A DNA stretch of 64,000 nucleotides from Holothuria scabra (taxonomy: Eukaryota > Echinodermata > Holothuroidea > Aspidochirotida > Holothuriidae), in the NCBI GenBank assembly GCA_037179385.1, contig CM074179.1:8060001-8124000 (forward strand). The letters run 5' to 3'. Below are positions 51,304-63,954 of this stretch, piece after piece. Made by a program: the position numbers and the translations under genes. Within the stretch, counting starts at the first letter, position 1. Each line of letters starts with the position of its first letter. The notes below the pieces were generated by a model that saw only the letters and a list, made by a program, of their open reading frames with translations, was not told where the DNA came from and did no database searches.

Positions 51304-51720
51304 CTGAATTGACTGTTCATTAAGAAAACGAACTTGCATTTTTCAGGACAATTTTCGGGTACCTATTACCTACATCAGTGACTTCCATGAAATGTTTGAA
51401 ACAATGAACCCTGATGTTCGAAAAATATTCCAACAAGTTGATAAGGTACTCAGACTAATTCTTGTTACTCCAGCAAGTTAAACTATAGGGGCCTATAAGC
51501 CAATTTGTCTCCGTGGTGACTCACTTTGGGTAAGTAAGTCTCTACGGGACAGGGCTTGTTTTAGGCTAGTATGACTCACTTTTTATTTTCTGTGGGCCCT
51601 TTAGGAATTACCATGAAGCAATCAAGGCTTAACCATCTGCTGCTGCGCGATGTCCAAAGAAATGTTTTGAGAAATATGCCTGCCCAGTTTTTCAGAAATG
51701 GGCCTTTTTATGGCTTATAA
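51304..51720 (+). pseudogene. hAT transposase C-terminal remnant, copy 2
   Basis: Counterpart of 13108-13524. The frame from 51347 to 51481 gives the same VDKVLRLILVTPAS then TAA, with N changed to D at the first residue, and the KQSRLNHLLLRDV block follows about 120 bp downstream. Both copies share the same interruption, so the decay precedes duplication. Confidence 0.6.
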
Positions 51721-54048
51721 GGAAATTCATAAAGCCGTATATGTATAGCCTATTTTAAAGTAATTCGCTCGACCTTCTAACCTTTGTCGAAAAGTATACG
51801 GGGAACTGAAATATAAGCCTACAGAACTGTCATCTTATAAAAAAAAAAAACTGAAAGTTCATTGAGAAATTTCTCTCCTTCTTTGGTAGTCTACGGTATG
51901 CTACTATTCTACTGAGTTGAATATGCATGAGTAGTATAAATGTTAAAAAAGTCTAAATATTTGCCCGAATTACCGAACCCCACCGTGCCCACCGTGTCCA
52001 CCATACGCCACTTAAAGATGCGTTGATTATTTCCGCAATTGTAAAACTGTCCCCTCCTCACAAAAATCCACTGGGCTTCGCTTCTTTTTTCCCCAGAGCC
52101 AAAATAGTCTCTTAAGACCAGTCCCTAGTCATCTCCTGCCACTCTGAATGAGGACTTAACTATAATTCTAAAAAATAATAAGTGGTCTTGGATTCATTGC
52201 GTATTTTAATAATAAGTACTGAGATTGTAAAACATAGAAATTGGGAAATTAAAAAACAACAAAGCAACGGTACTGGAATATGTCCGTTCGTTCAGGGATC
52301 TGTCACTTTTGGGCATGACCTTCAAGAAGAGAAGCCTACATCTGGGTCAAACTGCCCGTGTCTGGTCGATAAACTAAACCCATATATAGCTACAAGTCAA
52401 AGTACTGGGACCGGCGTACGTTCACTTCAAACCTGAAGGGAGCTGCCCTTAGTAACACTGTCAGCTGCTGGCTTTCCTCAAATCGTCTTCGCGGTGAGAT
52501 ATGAAAGAATTATTACTTTATTTAGATTACAGACAAGGGAGTTGCTAACCGAACGTGACCTCCGTGAAAGGTCTAGTAATTCGTGTTTGAGAGTGAAAGT
52601 ACTACATACAGTAGGCCCAGCTAGTTATCGTCGTTTGTTTTATAACAGAAGGATTAGTAACTCAGAGGAAAGAAGTTGAAACTGTATAGTTTTGTGACAA
52701 CTACGAACCTATACATATGTGTTTATCTATTATAGCGGAATCGACAAGTTGAAGTTTAAATGGTAAGCAGGCAGTGTCCATAGACAGTTCTTCGGTGCGC
52801 CGTATGAAAGAGAAAATCTACAGGAAATAATGCTCTGGTTGGATGTCTTCCTATTTATTTTCACACCAGCTTGTCATGGAAATATCGTTGTTTGGAACTG
52901 GTTTTTCAGTGATGAACAAAAAGCCTGAATAGGCCTAAAGATCATAACATAGGCTCTTTGCCGGATCTTAACAACTTTAGAGAGGAACAATTGGTAAAAA
53001 ATAAATGCCGTAAAGAAGTGTTTCACCAACTTATGCGAATCATGATATTCTTCATAGTTCGGCAACCGCCAGTTTACTCTGTGTTAGATCTAGATCGATA
53101 AAGCCAACCTGTCATGGACGATGATTTGATTTAGCCGGCAATAGGCAACCAGGTCTACAAGGGCCCGCAAGAGTGAACTATCACGCAAGAGTCGGCACAA
53201 CGACATTATAAATTTGAATTACTTTCAACTTCGAAGGTTAGCTCATATCTCTGATCTGGTTAACATGTTTCTCATCGATCAACAGAGACCGATGAAAGTA
53301 TCTTGAGTGAGACGTTGTGTGTACAAATACGGGTTTATCTTCATTATTTCATTGACTATATAGCTGTATAGTGACTGTGCTATTTACGTGCTGAAAAACG
53401 GACACGGCCAGACGGTGAAAAGATTCATAATCCATGGCCGAAATCCCAAAAGACTGAATACCAACATTACCCTCATAAACGGAAACCAGTGGAACTATAA
53501 TACCACTCCCGAAGAGCCACGTCAGTCCCTAAAAATTCTAAGTAAGCTGAACTCGCCAATCGAAAAACAAAACACCACCTTCCCATAGAAAACCACGAAC
53601 ACTGCTCACGAAGAGCCACAACCACCAAACAAGTAGCTGCCTCGAAGGGCCACCATCCGAAAGGCTCGCGAGGGGTCGGTGTCCACTTTTGCCATTTTTA
53701 CAGTATAATGACTAGTATGACAATCGAGAGACTTCAGTCAGTACAGTAGTTTCTGTATTCTGAAGATTCCTATGATGAGATACGCTTGGGAGCAACGTAC
53801 AGCGCTGAAAAAGGCCGGTAGGCTTAAATAATTTCATTTTTATTTGCCGAATGGAGGAATGACATTCTGCATTGGCCACCGTTCTAAATACAATCCGGAA
53901 GTTCAAAATTTTTATCACCATACATAGTCCAGCAAGGAAAAATAAAATGTTTTCTAAAAGGAAAAGTTATGAGAAGTGTGGTTTAGGACTGGGTAATAAA
54001 ACTGAGCTAAAACAAGGAAATGAAAAGCGACATCAGAGCACATGAATT

Positions 54049-54381
54049 CAGGGTTCTAGCCAAGAAAAATGCCCAACCGAGTGGGAGTTCATTGACATTA
54101 TGTCATTCTCACGTAATGCTGGCCATATCTCAAGATCTAAATGACATAGTCTGTGGTCAGTTACATGATTTTTCGTTATTGACAATACCAGTACAATCAT
54201 TCAATTGGATGCTATGTATCTGATACTGTGTATCCTAATGTAAATTACACTATGAGTGTGATGAAAATCAAACTGGGCAACGTTCAAACTGGGTGTTGAA
54301 ATTTCAAACTGGGTGCTGACTCAAAAAAGTAAATTCAAACTGGGTGCAGCACCCAGTTTGAATGGCCTGGCTAGAACCCTG
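54049..54381. mobile_element. MITE with CAGGGTTCTAGCCAGG ends, copy 2
   Basis: Counterpart of 15839-16169. The left end now reads CAGGGTTCTAGCCAAG. A 3-bp loss and a 5-bp gain fall between the TTCAAACTGGGTG repeats. Confidence 0.78.
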
Positions 54382-55372
54382 TCAGAATACTAGCATTATT
54401 TCCTACTTCGATTTGGAATTGGTTGATACGATACTCAAGTACACTAGGTCCGGCCTGCCAACGGATACTCAGCATGAAAACTGTCTTACCGGGGTCACAG
54501 CCTCGGGTAGAAAAGCATAACGTTATGAACATTTTAAGCCTAAGATTTCGCCAATTCATCGCACAAAGGTAAGCAACGCAAACATGTTTACTTGCCTATT
54601 TGTACTCAAATGATATACTGTTTACCGTATCTTTCCTACCAGTCTGTATTGGGAGGAAATTTCACATCCCGCACCCGTGAGCTGGTTTTCAATTCGTATG
54701 ATGGGAACGGATGTATCCCCCTCTTAAATAAATTTGGTTCAAAATCATTGTTTTGATTAGAATATGGGGTAAAACGGGGCTATGGACCGTTCTTTTCCAA
54801 CCTTTCCTAATTACGATAAAAGTGTAGGGAAGGTTTTGTTGTGGATCTATGCCAATTTAAAAAAAAACTGATTGGTCCACTGGCCCAATTCTTTCATATC
54901 CATCCCAAGAGACCCAAGAAGCCCTCTGTGGGCTGGGGTGTAGGATATGCATACGGTATTTCCTGCCTGTCTCAAGAGGCGAGTAAAGGGAAGGACTTGT
55001 ACGGTTTCTAACGGGTTGTACCATTTTTGAAACCGCATTTAAACTTAAGTTTTATCTAATTGACACTGTATAAAACATTCGTGTGGTTTGTCGATAAATC
55101 TCATCTAACTCCATCCTACGAGTTCGAAAAAGAGAGAAAAAAGGACCCGCCACCTGCACAGCACTGCAGTTTTGTCACAAAGTATAAGATCGACATTTCA
55201 GCAGTGATCAACAGTATAGGGAATTATAACACTATGCCTCCTGCAACTTTACTAAGCTGATCATAATGACGTGATTTTGTATACATATATCCGATGTATT
55301 TCTAAAACAGGCTATAACGTTTCTTTAAAAATTAAATTATTCACTATAACTTTTTCAAAAGTCCCCCGACAC

Positions 55373-55620
55373 TCTGGCAAAATGTCAGGGGCGAAACCAA
55401 AATAATACTCCCGACGGAGCCCTGCTCTCTAAAAGAGTTACATACGCTTCCTAAAGGAGCTATATGTCCCTGAAGGACACAAACTTGACCAACCTCTCAA
55501 CCTTCTGTCAGATCTCTATTTATATCATGGGTCTGTTATGAGCGGTCCCGTTCTACAATGACTGAAAATTAAGTTAACGCAGAATGTCAAATAGGGTTTC
55601 GCTCCTGGCATTTCGCCAGA
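55373..55620. mobile_element. 248-bp inverted-repeat element, copy 2
   Basis: Counterpart of 17157-17404 with the same ends and the same flanks. Confidence 0.65.
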
Positions 55621-55653
55621 TTGTTGTGGACATTGGTTAAAGCACCTTTATAG

Positions 55654-56153
55654 ATGTCAACGCTTTTTGTGGAAAAGGAGCGAATTATTCAGGACTGGGC
55701 TATGGATTATCGAGCTGGTACCAGTACAACCTTTGTAGTTGCAGCCCCTATGTATGTTCGCGATTTGACAAATGCGCGCTATTTCAAGACTACTGGTTAC
55801 CGGGCTTGTACCAGTACAACCGTTGCAGTTGCACTCTCTTTTTATGACAAAGAAGTATTATTCAAGAATAGGCTATGGATTATCGGTTTTCAGTACAGCT
55901 TTTACAGCTGCAGCCTATATGTAGGCCCGTGATTTGACAAATGAGTGCATTATTCACTGCATGGTTACTGGGGTTGTACCAGTACAACCTTTATAGGTGC
56001 AACCGATGTAAGCTGATAAGCCCTTGGGTGTGGCACATGAACGCATTATTCAAGACTACCTGTAGAACATGAACAAAAGCTTAGATGATCTGAGAGCGCG
56101 TTATTACAGATTAGCGGTAATGGTATGGGCTTTGTACCAGTACAACCTTGATA
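55654..56153. repeat. decayed tandem repeat, copy 2
   Basis: Counterpart of 17438-17935, with small changes including TTTTTGTGG for TTTATATGG at the start. Confidence 0.7.
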
Positions 56154-56605
56154 ACTTCGTACTTGTGTAATGAATTTCCATCTCGGTATATCCATGGCAA
56201 GTATCGCACTGTTACAAAATGGAGACTTGTCCAAAATAAAAAGTTGTGTGTTGTTGTTATATTCTTAACAATGTATATCCAGCTTTTTGCTGTTTTCTAT
56301 AATAAATTTGTTTTTTCAAAGTCACATTACTGTTTCTTGTTGAAGTCATATTTTACGCTTCTAAAATTGAAAAATGTTCATGTGTGCTTTTAAAGTTAGA
56401 TATTTAATGATGAAACAGAGACTTTATTAACTGCTTCCAAACAAAATTCAATTTTTCCCTCTGAAAGTCGTTATTCTAAGGAATCATAAATAAAGTGAAA
56501 TATTTTACTGGAAAAAATTATACGTTAATTTTTAAATCGATTTTTTTAAAGTAAAAACACCAATAACCCTATTTCCTATTTTTTGAAAGTATTTCCTGCG
56601 GCCTT

Positions 56606-56986
56606 TAAAGTTCTTTTTGTTTTAGTCAGAGACTAACATTACCATTTTCTTAGCAACAAGCCATGGTTTGTGGGAAGGGAGGGAGGAGGGGCTCATGCTC
56701 ATATATACTTACTGTGCAGACAGGTAGACCCCATAATTTCCATTACTGCCTCATGATAAAAAAGCACTGTTTTCTTTGATTGATAGTTGAAAGAAAGCAA
56801 GAAGTATTTGTTGAGTTCCTTTCCGTGCCTATAACCTTTAAATCTAAACCTTCCTTCTAGAAGAAAAAAGTGTTTTAACAGAATGTAGCCCGACCCTTTC
56901 ATGTAAAAATCTTTGGTGAATTACAAAATGAAAAGTTCTCTGTGTAACTGTAAACCCATCAGAGCACAGAAATATTGCAATTTTCC
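56606..56986. other. no gene seen; right flank of unit copy 2
   Basis: Sequence unrelated to that right of copy 1 (18387 onward). No gene or repeat recognised. Confidence 0.6.
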
Positions 56987-59741
56987 TCTGCAAACACTAG
57001 CGTAGCCAGGGGGGGGGGGGGGGCAGAGTGCCCCCCCCCCCCCCCCCACAGAAATTTTGGGGACGCGATGGGCGATGTTGAAAAAATGAAGGAGAGCAAA
57101 AAAAAAAATAAATAAATAAAAAAAAGATAAACGGCAAGAGGAGGGAGGGAATCGGGGGCATTTTTTACAGTTTTTCGAGGGGGGGGGGGAAGGGAAGCTC
57201 TTAGTCGTTACGATAAAGTATGCAGTCCCCGACGGCGGCTAGTGTCCCCGATGGTTTACCTGTTTTTTGCTCTTAAGGGACAATTTCCCTAATAAGAACC
57301 CCAAATTTTCGGCGCGCTACGCGCGCTGTAGATTCACGCCAGTTTTTTTTAATACTTCCATTCCACATATCTAGAGAGTGTAATTCCTGTCAACCTTACC
57401 AAGAAACAGGGAGGCAGAGTACACAGGTTTTTTAGACGTCTTAAATTTCATCCCATATCACAAAGCCTAGTTGCTGTTCTCTTGTGTGTGTCATGCGATA
57501 GGTCAGTTGGTGAGCGACTCATGGACAGACGGAGCATAGTTTGGTTATTTTATCGGGTATTCCAGGTGTTTTCGACGCAATGTATGTTATCCCCGATACG
57601 GTCTACAACCCCCACAGTTTCAATTTTTTTTTTCTTTTTGTTTTTAATGATTACATAGGCTATGTTATTTTTGGAAGTCTACCAAAAATTTTCGCGCGCT
57701 TCTCGCGCTTTGCAATTTCACGATTCAGACTCAACAGAACACTATCAGTGCGCAACTCGGCTTTTAAAATATTAAGTGATATTGTGCAAAATATGCCAAG
57801 GGGTTCAATAACATGGGATAGTTAGGCTCCTTCATATCCCCTTCTCACCACTCCCTCGACATAGGGGCCGTCGGAACTTGTGGTCGCCGACATGGCCCGC
57901 CCCCTGTCGGGAATAATCTGTCGCCTTCCCATGGTCGGTTTAATTATTTTGGCTTTCAAAAGAGTTATTTCTGCGATAAAACCCAAAATGTTCATAATGC
58001 TTTTCACACTCTTCCTCAGTTCCGTTACCTAGAGCTAATAAATTACAAACCCTTCCCATCTTTTCAAGTAAATTAATATGTAGAATAAATGGATTAATGA
58101 ACATGTCGGGAATTTCATCGCATTTCGCTAAACCAGGGAGGTGTGATCTCTTGTGTCAGTCGTGCGGTACGGACTCGAAGAGGGAAGTACAATATAAGTT
58201 GTGCCCGATAGGGCCAAAAGGCCGTGACAATTGATCTATATAAGTTTTAAATAAGTACAGATTCTTTTTAGTGTAGGCTAACCCCCAAAAATTTCGCCCG
58301 CTTTTCCATGGTTAAATCAGTGCGGAAATATCTTCCTCCAGCATATACAAATTTTATGTCGTATATGACTCGCAATGGCAGGTATAGTGCACAGGTTTTC
58401 TTCAAATCTCCCTCACCAACTCATCGACGGCATCCTGGCTGTCGAGGCTTGGGGTCGCTACCCACCCTACCCTTCCCCCTTTCGAAGAGTGGCTCTTCGT
58501 CGGGCAAATCCTGGCGCCAAGCCTGGAGGGAAGACACATTTTCCAGTTATGACTTGTATATGTGTAATGAAGCAATGAACTAAAGATGGAAGCTGCATTT
58601 TTTGGAGAGCGGCAACTATTTTGGAGGGGCGGCCAATTTCACTAGGAGGGCGTGTCGCCCCTCTAAAGCCCCCCTGTGGAGAACACTAGAATCTAGTATA
58701 AAAAGAACAAAATATAGCACCATGTTGCATCTAAGCTCTTCGAGACAGCAAAAAATTCCAAAAGGGGAGGGGGACACCCAGGAAGACAAGCCCGTAGCCA
58801 GGGGGTGGCACTTACTCCCGCCCAGACCTATTTTTTATTATTTTTTTTTTATTTAAATGGATTTTTGGCGTTTTTCAAGGTAAAATGTCAATTCCGCTGG
58901 TTTAGCCAATGTAAGTCATATGAGTAGCTGTTTTGTTTCAGTGCAAAACAATTTCCTTGGGCCCCATTGAGTCGTACAGTAACCCTCTTACAGGCACACA
59001 CTAACTCTCGAGGGAATAAGGAAAACATTGGTTCAAGATTGAAAATGTCCAAAAATTCCAGCTAAGGTGTTCACCAGATCGCTCAATTTTGATGTAAAAT
59101 TGCAACATCTCCTTGAGGTAGGAGTGGGAGAACCACACCCTCTCCCCGTTCGGATGCTGGGCTCCTCACTTGGGCGCTTCGCTCCCTCAAGAAAATGCCA
59201 CACCCCAGTGGCGGCGATGAAAAATGAAAAAGTGGGGGCTAAAGGTATGTGCAGCCCCTCAATATTTGTCAAGTGCTCCAATTAAGAAGCGGGGAGGATT
59301 TCAAAGTTGGGCTGAACATATTCTTGCTCTGAACACTCGCGAAGTTCCGTTTCCGGCGATCTGAGGGGTTTGTAAAACCAAAAATTTCCTGGTTCGCTCC
59401 GCACCAATCGATGGTAGAGCTCCGCTTAGAAACATGTATTGACATTTGTTATAGATTGTTTTTTTTTTTGTTTTTTTGTTTTTTGTTTTTTTTTGCATTA
59501 ATTGAGAAATTTCAGAAATGAGATCCATTTCCAGGTTGGGAACATGCAGCATAAAACACTCGGGAAGTGCCGTTCCCTGCCATCTGAGGGGTTTCTAAAA
59601 CCAAAAATTTTCTTGTACGCTCCACGCCAACTGATGGTGGCGCTCCGCTTAGATAGTCCTGTCGGTCAAGATTGGGGACGATGAGTCGACTTTGCCCCCC
59701 CCCCCCCACAAGAAAATCCTGGCTACGCCCCTGTCTGCAAA
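56987..59741. mobile_element. 2.7-kb non-autonomous hAT element, copy B
   Basis: The element is 56995-59733, with ends CACTAGCGTAGCCAGG and, inverted, CCTGGCTACGCCCCTG. The 8-bp target duplication TCTGCAAA is perfect (56987-56994 and 59734-59741). It is collinear with copy A at 19631-22302 but clearly more diverged from it than the 18.4-kb units are from each other. G, C, A and T runs are longer here. The ORFs differ between copies and none is a transposase. Confidence 0.92.
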
Positions 59742-61589
59742 GTTGTCATTCTGTAAAATTAGCACTGCCTTGCATGAGAACCCCTGATTGTATGTCAGTT
59801 TGCAAATTCGGGGAGGGGTTCTGGGCCCTAACCCCCTTGAACCCTTTACAGTAACACCCCTTACCAGTAGCAAAAATAATAAGTTTACCCATATTAGTGA
59901 ACATATTTTAATGAAATTATCATATTTGCACCCCAATTACTTGAGGTGTCTAGTTGTATGTTGTACACAAATGTTGGGAGGGGGCTTCTCACAGGACCCC
60001 TCTCCAAGACACCTTAGGTTTTGCATGTCCCGAGGAAACCAACTTAAAATCTAAAAAGAAAATAAATGTGCAAATGCCAGAACAAAGACTTGACAAAATA
60101 TTGCACAGTTTTCACATACGATTCTTTTGTTACACACAAATTTTGCAAAGGAGAGGGGGGTCTCACCCCAGGAGACCATTGACCAACATGCATAGTTCTA
60201 CTGAATTCGTTTAAACCCTTCTGTAGTGGTTCCATGGACCTGCCAGGTAAAGGTCAGAATGAAAACATAGTTTACACTGGAGCTATTGTGTACATTATTC
60301 TGTTTATTGCTTCAATTTGGATAGCGCCCTCTATTAATGTTTATGCCTTTTTTCCTGACCCTGGGAGTGGTCAGTGTTTGCAGAAATAGGTCATGTGTGA
60401 GTGAGAAAAGATTGCGAGGTACTCTGGACCAAAATCTGCTTGTTTGTAGCTTGAATGTGTTCGTAACATATATATTTCCTTCAGTACAGTTGTCTGTGGG
60501 ACTATGGCGGCCATTTTGTCCATAAAGTCAACAGTGTGCAACTTTTAAGCGTGGGGAAAATCAAAATATGAAAATTTATGTTGTAAAGTACAACTGGGCG
60601 GATTTTGAGGTAATCCCCGTTTGTGTTGCACGGAATCCCATTTTTAAAGCCTTTTTTGAGGTATGCCCTACTGACTATTTCGGGTGTGAACTGGATTGCT
60701 GTATTTTCAAGGTAATTCACACACGCAGAAGACAATGGTACGAAGAGACAAACCACCTTTTGTGATGCCAGGTGTAAGAGATATAAGTATTTCCACTAGC
60801 TTGATTCGATTAACGCAAGCGTTAAGCTGAAGCACACAGTATATTTGCAGGAGCTTTAAATATCTGATATGAATATCATTTTATTTCGAGTGGTGAATTA
60901 TTTGAGCCTACAATTAACAAAGTCAAGAAGGTAAAGGGAAGATTTACACATACTCACTCATAAATTTAGGATCAAATCCACAACAAGGGACTGCAGCTCA
61001 GTTTTATTTTCGTAAAGGCATATAAAACCCAATGTCGGGGTGGGTGGGTACCCTTTTTAGGGAGATTTACCTACAGGTCGGCGATAAACCTTTAGAAATA
61101 TACGGTAGGTCTAAGATGAATTTTCGAAAAAACTAAGTTACTACAGGCATTTTTAAATTGACCCAATTAAAAAACACTATTTTTTTTTTTTTTTAAATTA
61201 GACTCAGTTAGCTCACTTGGTACATAACCTATTCAGAAGAAGCAATATTATAGTAAAATTTGTAAATTGCAGAAAGCAATGGAATTATCCCAATAAGAAG
61301 ATGAAATTATTCCCGATCAACTCCAATTGCTCCGAAAAAAGAAATAATTAGAGGGGAATTAGCTCCAGAGACGCTGCATAGGCTTTATCAAGGGACTCAT
61401 GGCAGACTCCAGTTGGCAACCTTTTGGCGGATGCATGACCAACTTGGCGTGGTCTACTCCGAATTCCTTTATACCTAGGGCTATGTGTCGGGGAGCATAA
61501 ACAAGTATTAGATTTAAAGGGTGTCTAGCTTCCCCCCAAACATATTTAGACATATAGGGCCAGGTCTAAATCACAGGCGTTTACACTTT
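59742..61589. other. no supported gene
   Basis: Mostly non-coding. GGCGGCCATTTTGTC near 60506 resembles a YY1-type initiator motif, and a 65-aa ORF (60568-60765) follows on the plus strand, but it has no recognisable domain. The 59800-60240 part has decayed-transposon style. Confidence 0.4.
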
Positions 61590-61866
61590 TGTGACGTTGA
61601 AGAAGTGGGCAGGCTCAAACTCCCGCCCGTTGACGTAATGTAATGTGATTGGTCTAAACACGTACACATACAGTGTACTTACAGTGTACTGTTTGTGTGT
61701 AGCCTTTCATACTGTACAATTACTGGTACCTAGCATATAGATACAGAAAACAGTGCAGTGTGAGACCTTTGAAATAGCTCTCAGCAATGTTGGAGTAATA
61801 CTGTTCACAGTGTAATTGTAAAGCTGCGGTAATCACACTGCACTATACTGCACATTGACAGTCGAA
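61590..61866 (+). promoter_or_regulatory. possible promoter-like cluster
   Basis: Within about 75 bp lie GTGACGTTG, GGGCAGG, CCCGCCC (GC box), TTGACGTAA (CRE/ATF-like) and TGATTGG (inverted CCAAT). A 58-codon ORF and a GGGTAAGCTC splice-donor-like site follow. All are short motifs that occur by chance, so this is only a suggestion. Confidence 0.25.
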
Positions 61867-62042
61867 TGTCTGACGTCGTGTATATTGTTCCTTGTGTGCG
61901 TGTACGAGGAAGAATTTGCAAAAAATGCAATACCGAACATGTCAGGATGAAACTTACAGTAGTGGAATATATGGAGAGAGTGAGCTATGAAATGCAGCAA
62001 ACAGGAACTTTCGCAAAGAACAGCTCAACTGCAAAGCTGTGA
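61866..62042 (+). CDS. small hypothetical ORF, 58 codons
   Basis: ATG at 61866 runs to TGA at 62040-62042. The product begins MSDVVYIVPCVRVRGR and contains a CKKC pair; it is basic and without a signal peptide or membrane segment. I do not recognise it. It could be a first exon or chance. A donor-like GGGTAAGC lies about 105 bp beyond the stop. Confidence 0.2.
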   Translation: MSDVVYIVPCVRVRGRICKKCNTEHVRMKLTVVEYMERVSYEMQQTGTFAKNSSTAKL

Positions 62043-62700
62043 ACGACCGCATTGCAAGCCTAGCTATTACATCTGTACATGAATGATGAAGCCAGCGATG
62101 AATTCATGATGATTTCGCACAACAACAACAGATCTCATTCTCGATTGGGTAAGCTCTTTGCTGAACGTTACTCGTTAGGCTACTGCAATTAACAGGTTTG
62201 CCTAAAGAGAAACATCGTACATTATGTTATCACGAGTCGTTCGATAAGAAAGTGTTGAACATTTTGAAGGTGCCATTATGCCATACGCTTTGGTGGTCCT
62301 CAGTAAGCCAAGGATTAGTCCTCGCCTAATTGCTCCCTATGTTACTTGTTAGTCATTTTACTGAGGACTAACGATTTGGGTGCATGTGGATGGCCGACTC
62401 AAGGAACAATTTCACATACAAGTTACAGTATAGGCCCTACCAGCAGTTCAAATGGGATGCAAACGTTCAAAAACCATTTCTTAGTGAGTTAGTCCAGACA
62501 AGATGGGGCGGTCACCTTCATTCAGCCTAACATTTTAGCCTACTTTTCCAAGTCGGTGTTCTAACAAGGATTAGGCTATAGACTTATTATACTAGTTACT
62601 ACATGCTAGGCCTAGGCTAGGGCTAATCATTCCTAATTTCTAAGCCTAGGCGTAGACTAGGCCTAGGCAATGGTTGGGGCAGCCTATATGTTAGGCCTGG
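62043..62700. other. no gene seen
   Basis: GTCCTCAGTAA (about 62294) and TTACTGAGGAC (about 62360) form an 11-bp inverted pair. CCTAGG palindromes cluster at 62609-62670. No gene. Confidence 0.45.
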
Positions 62701-62754
62701 CGGACCAAGCCTAGGTCTAGACCCCAACGGACCAAGCCTAGGTCTAGACCCCAA
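62701..62754. repeat. perfect 27-bp tandem duplication
   Basis: Two identical 27-bp units beginning CGGACCAAGCCTAGG. Each holds CCTAGG and TCTAGA palindromes. Confidence 0.95.
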
Positions 62755-63014
62755 TTGTAAGAAGTAACAAGCCCCCATGCACAGATGAAAGAGTGCAAGA
62801 TTAATGGCTAACATAGCAGGGCAAACTCATGTTAGGAGTGGGATTTGATCCAGGGGGAATGGCAGAGAGGGCAGGGGTCAATGGCCACCACAATGAAAAT
62901 ATTGGGGAACAGTATTTTTGCCTCCACGCCCGTCCTTAATTGGGAAGATTTACAAAAAAAAAATGCGACAGAATAAACAAAATATAGGCCTAACATTGTG
63001 GTATAGGTCTAACG

Positions 63015-63660
63015 GTTGCCGGTCATTTCACCCCCTTGCCAGTCCGCCCCCAACCAGTTCTCCCTGGTCGTTTCGCCCTCTTGTCAGTTCGCCCCCTAGT
63101 GGAAGTCCTTTTGCCCCCAATGTGGAGGTCGTTTCGCCCCCAAATACTTCGGAGTTTGACATAACATAACATAACAGGTTGAAGGGCAAAGGAGGGCCAA
63201 GGCCCCATAAGATGCCCTGAAGTCCAAGCCCTAATTAAAAGTCAAACCACCAAAGCTTGACAACAGCCCCAAACAATCAGATCCTACCACAGCCATGGAA
63301 GAACTTGTCAATGTTAACCTTAGAGCAGTGAACTGACGGGGAGTGAACAGTAACACGGTTATGAGTTAGGCCTTACTAGTACAAATGAACAACTTGTTTT
63401 GCCTTTTAAAAATGAACCGAATCTCATCCTGAAAGAGAATTAAATAAGAACGTACTTAACTTCACTTCATGGAAATCTTTTTTTTTTTTCTAAAACGTTC
63501 ACTTGTTGGAAGGGGACCTAACCTGATTCAGAAAATTTAGGGGGCGAACTGGTAGGTCTTAGGGGCAAACTGGCAGGTCTTAGGGGGCGAACGGGTTAAC
63601 ACTTGGGGGCGAACCGGTATTTTGGGGGCGAAATGGCTGGGTGCGAACTAGCAAGGAGGC
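63015..63660. mobile_element. foldback element of GTTCGCCCCC subrepeats
   Basis: The left arm (63015-63146) is a row of ~20-bp variants of CAGTTCGCCCCCTAG and GGTCGTTTCGCCCCCAA. The right arm (63536-63660) carries the inverse, GGGGGCGAACTGG and GGGGGCGAAATGG. The ~390-bp centre starts with ACATAACATAACATAACAGG and has no ORF. The arrangement is that of a foldback transposon with subrepeated arms. No target duplication was resolved. Confidence 0.72.
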
Positions 63661-63788
63661 AAAACCACCATCTACCAGCCTAACGTAGGCCTATGTACAC
63701 TATACTGTAACTTCAGGGCTTCTAAAAGATGTTCATTTGAGTGTTCTGTTCATGTGCAGACCAATGGGAGTGTGACGCCCAGTGCATT

Positions 63789-63792
<4 letters not shown>

Positions 63793-63819
<27 letters not shown>
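63793..63819. repeat. (TG)n microsatellite
   Basis: About 27 bp of TG dinucleotide. Confidence 0.95.
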
Positions 63820-63954
63820 CTGTATAATTAGTGACTGAACTTGAGTCGGCCAGTATCTTGAGTCTGTACGTCATGTGGTACAAAACATTTGGCACGTACA
63901 CACTCTACAACACCTAGTAATTGACCGACTCATGTAGCACAATTATATGCTTAC

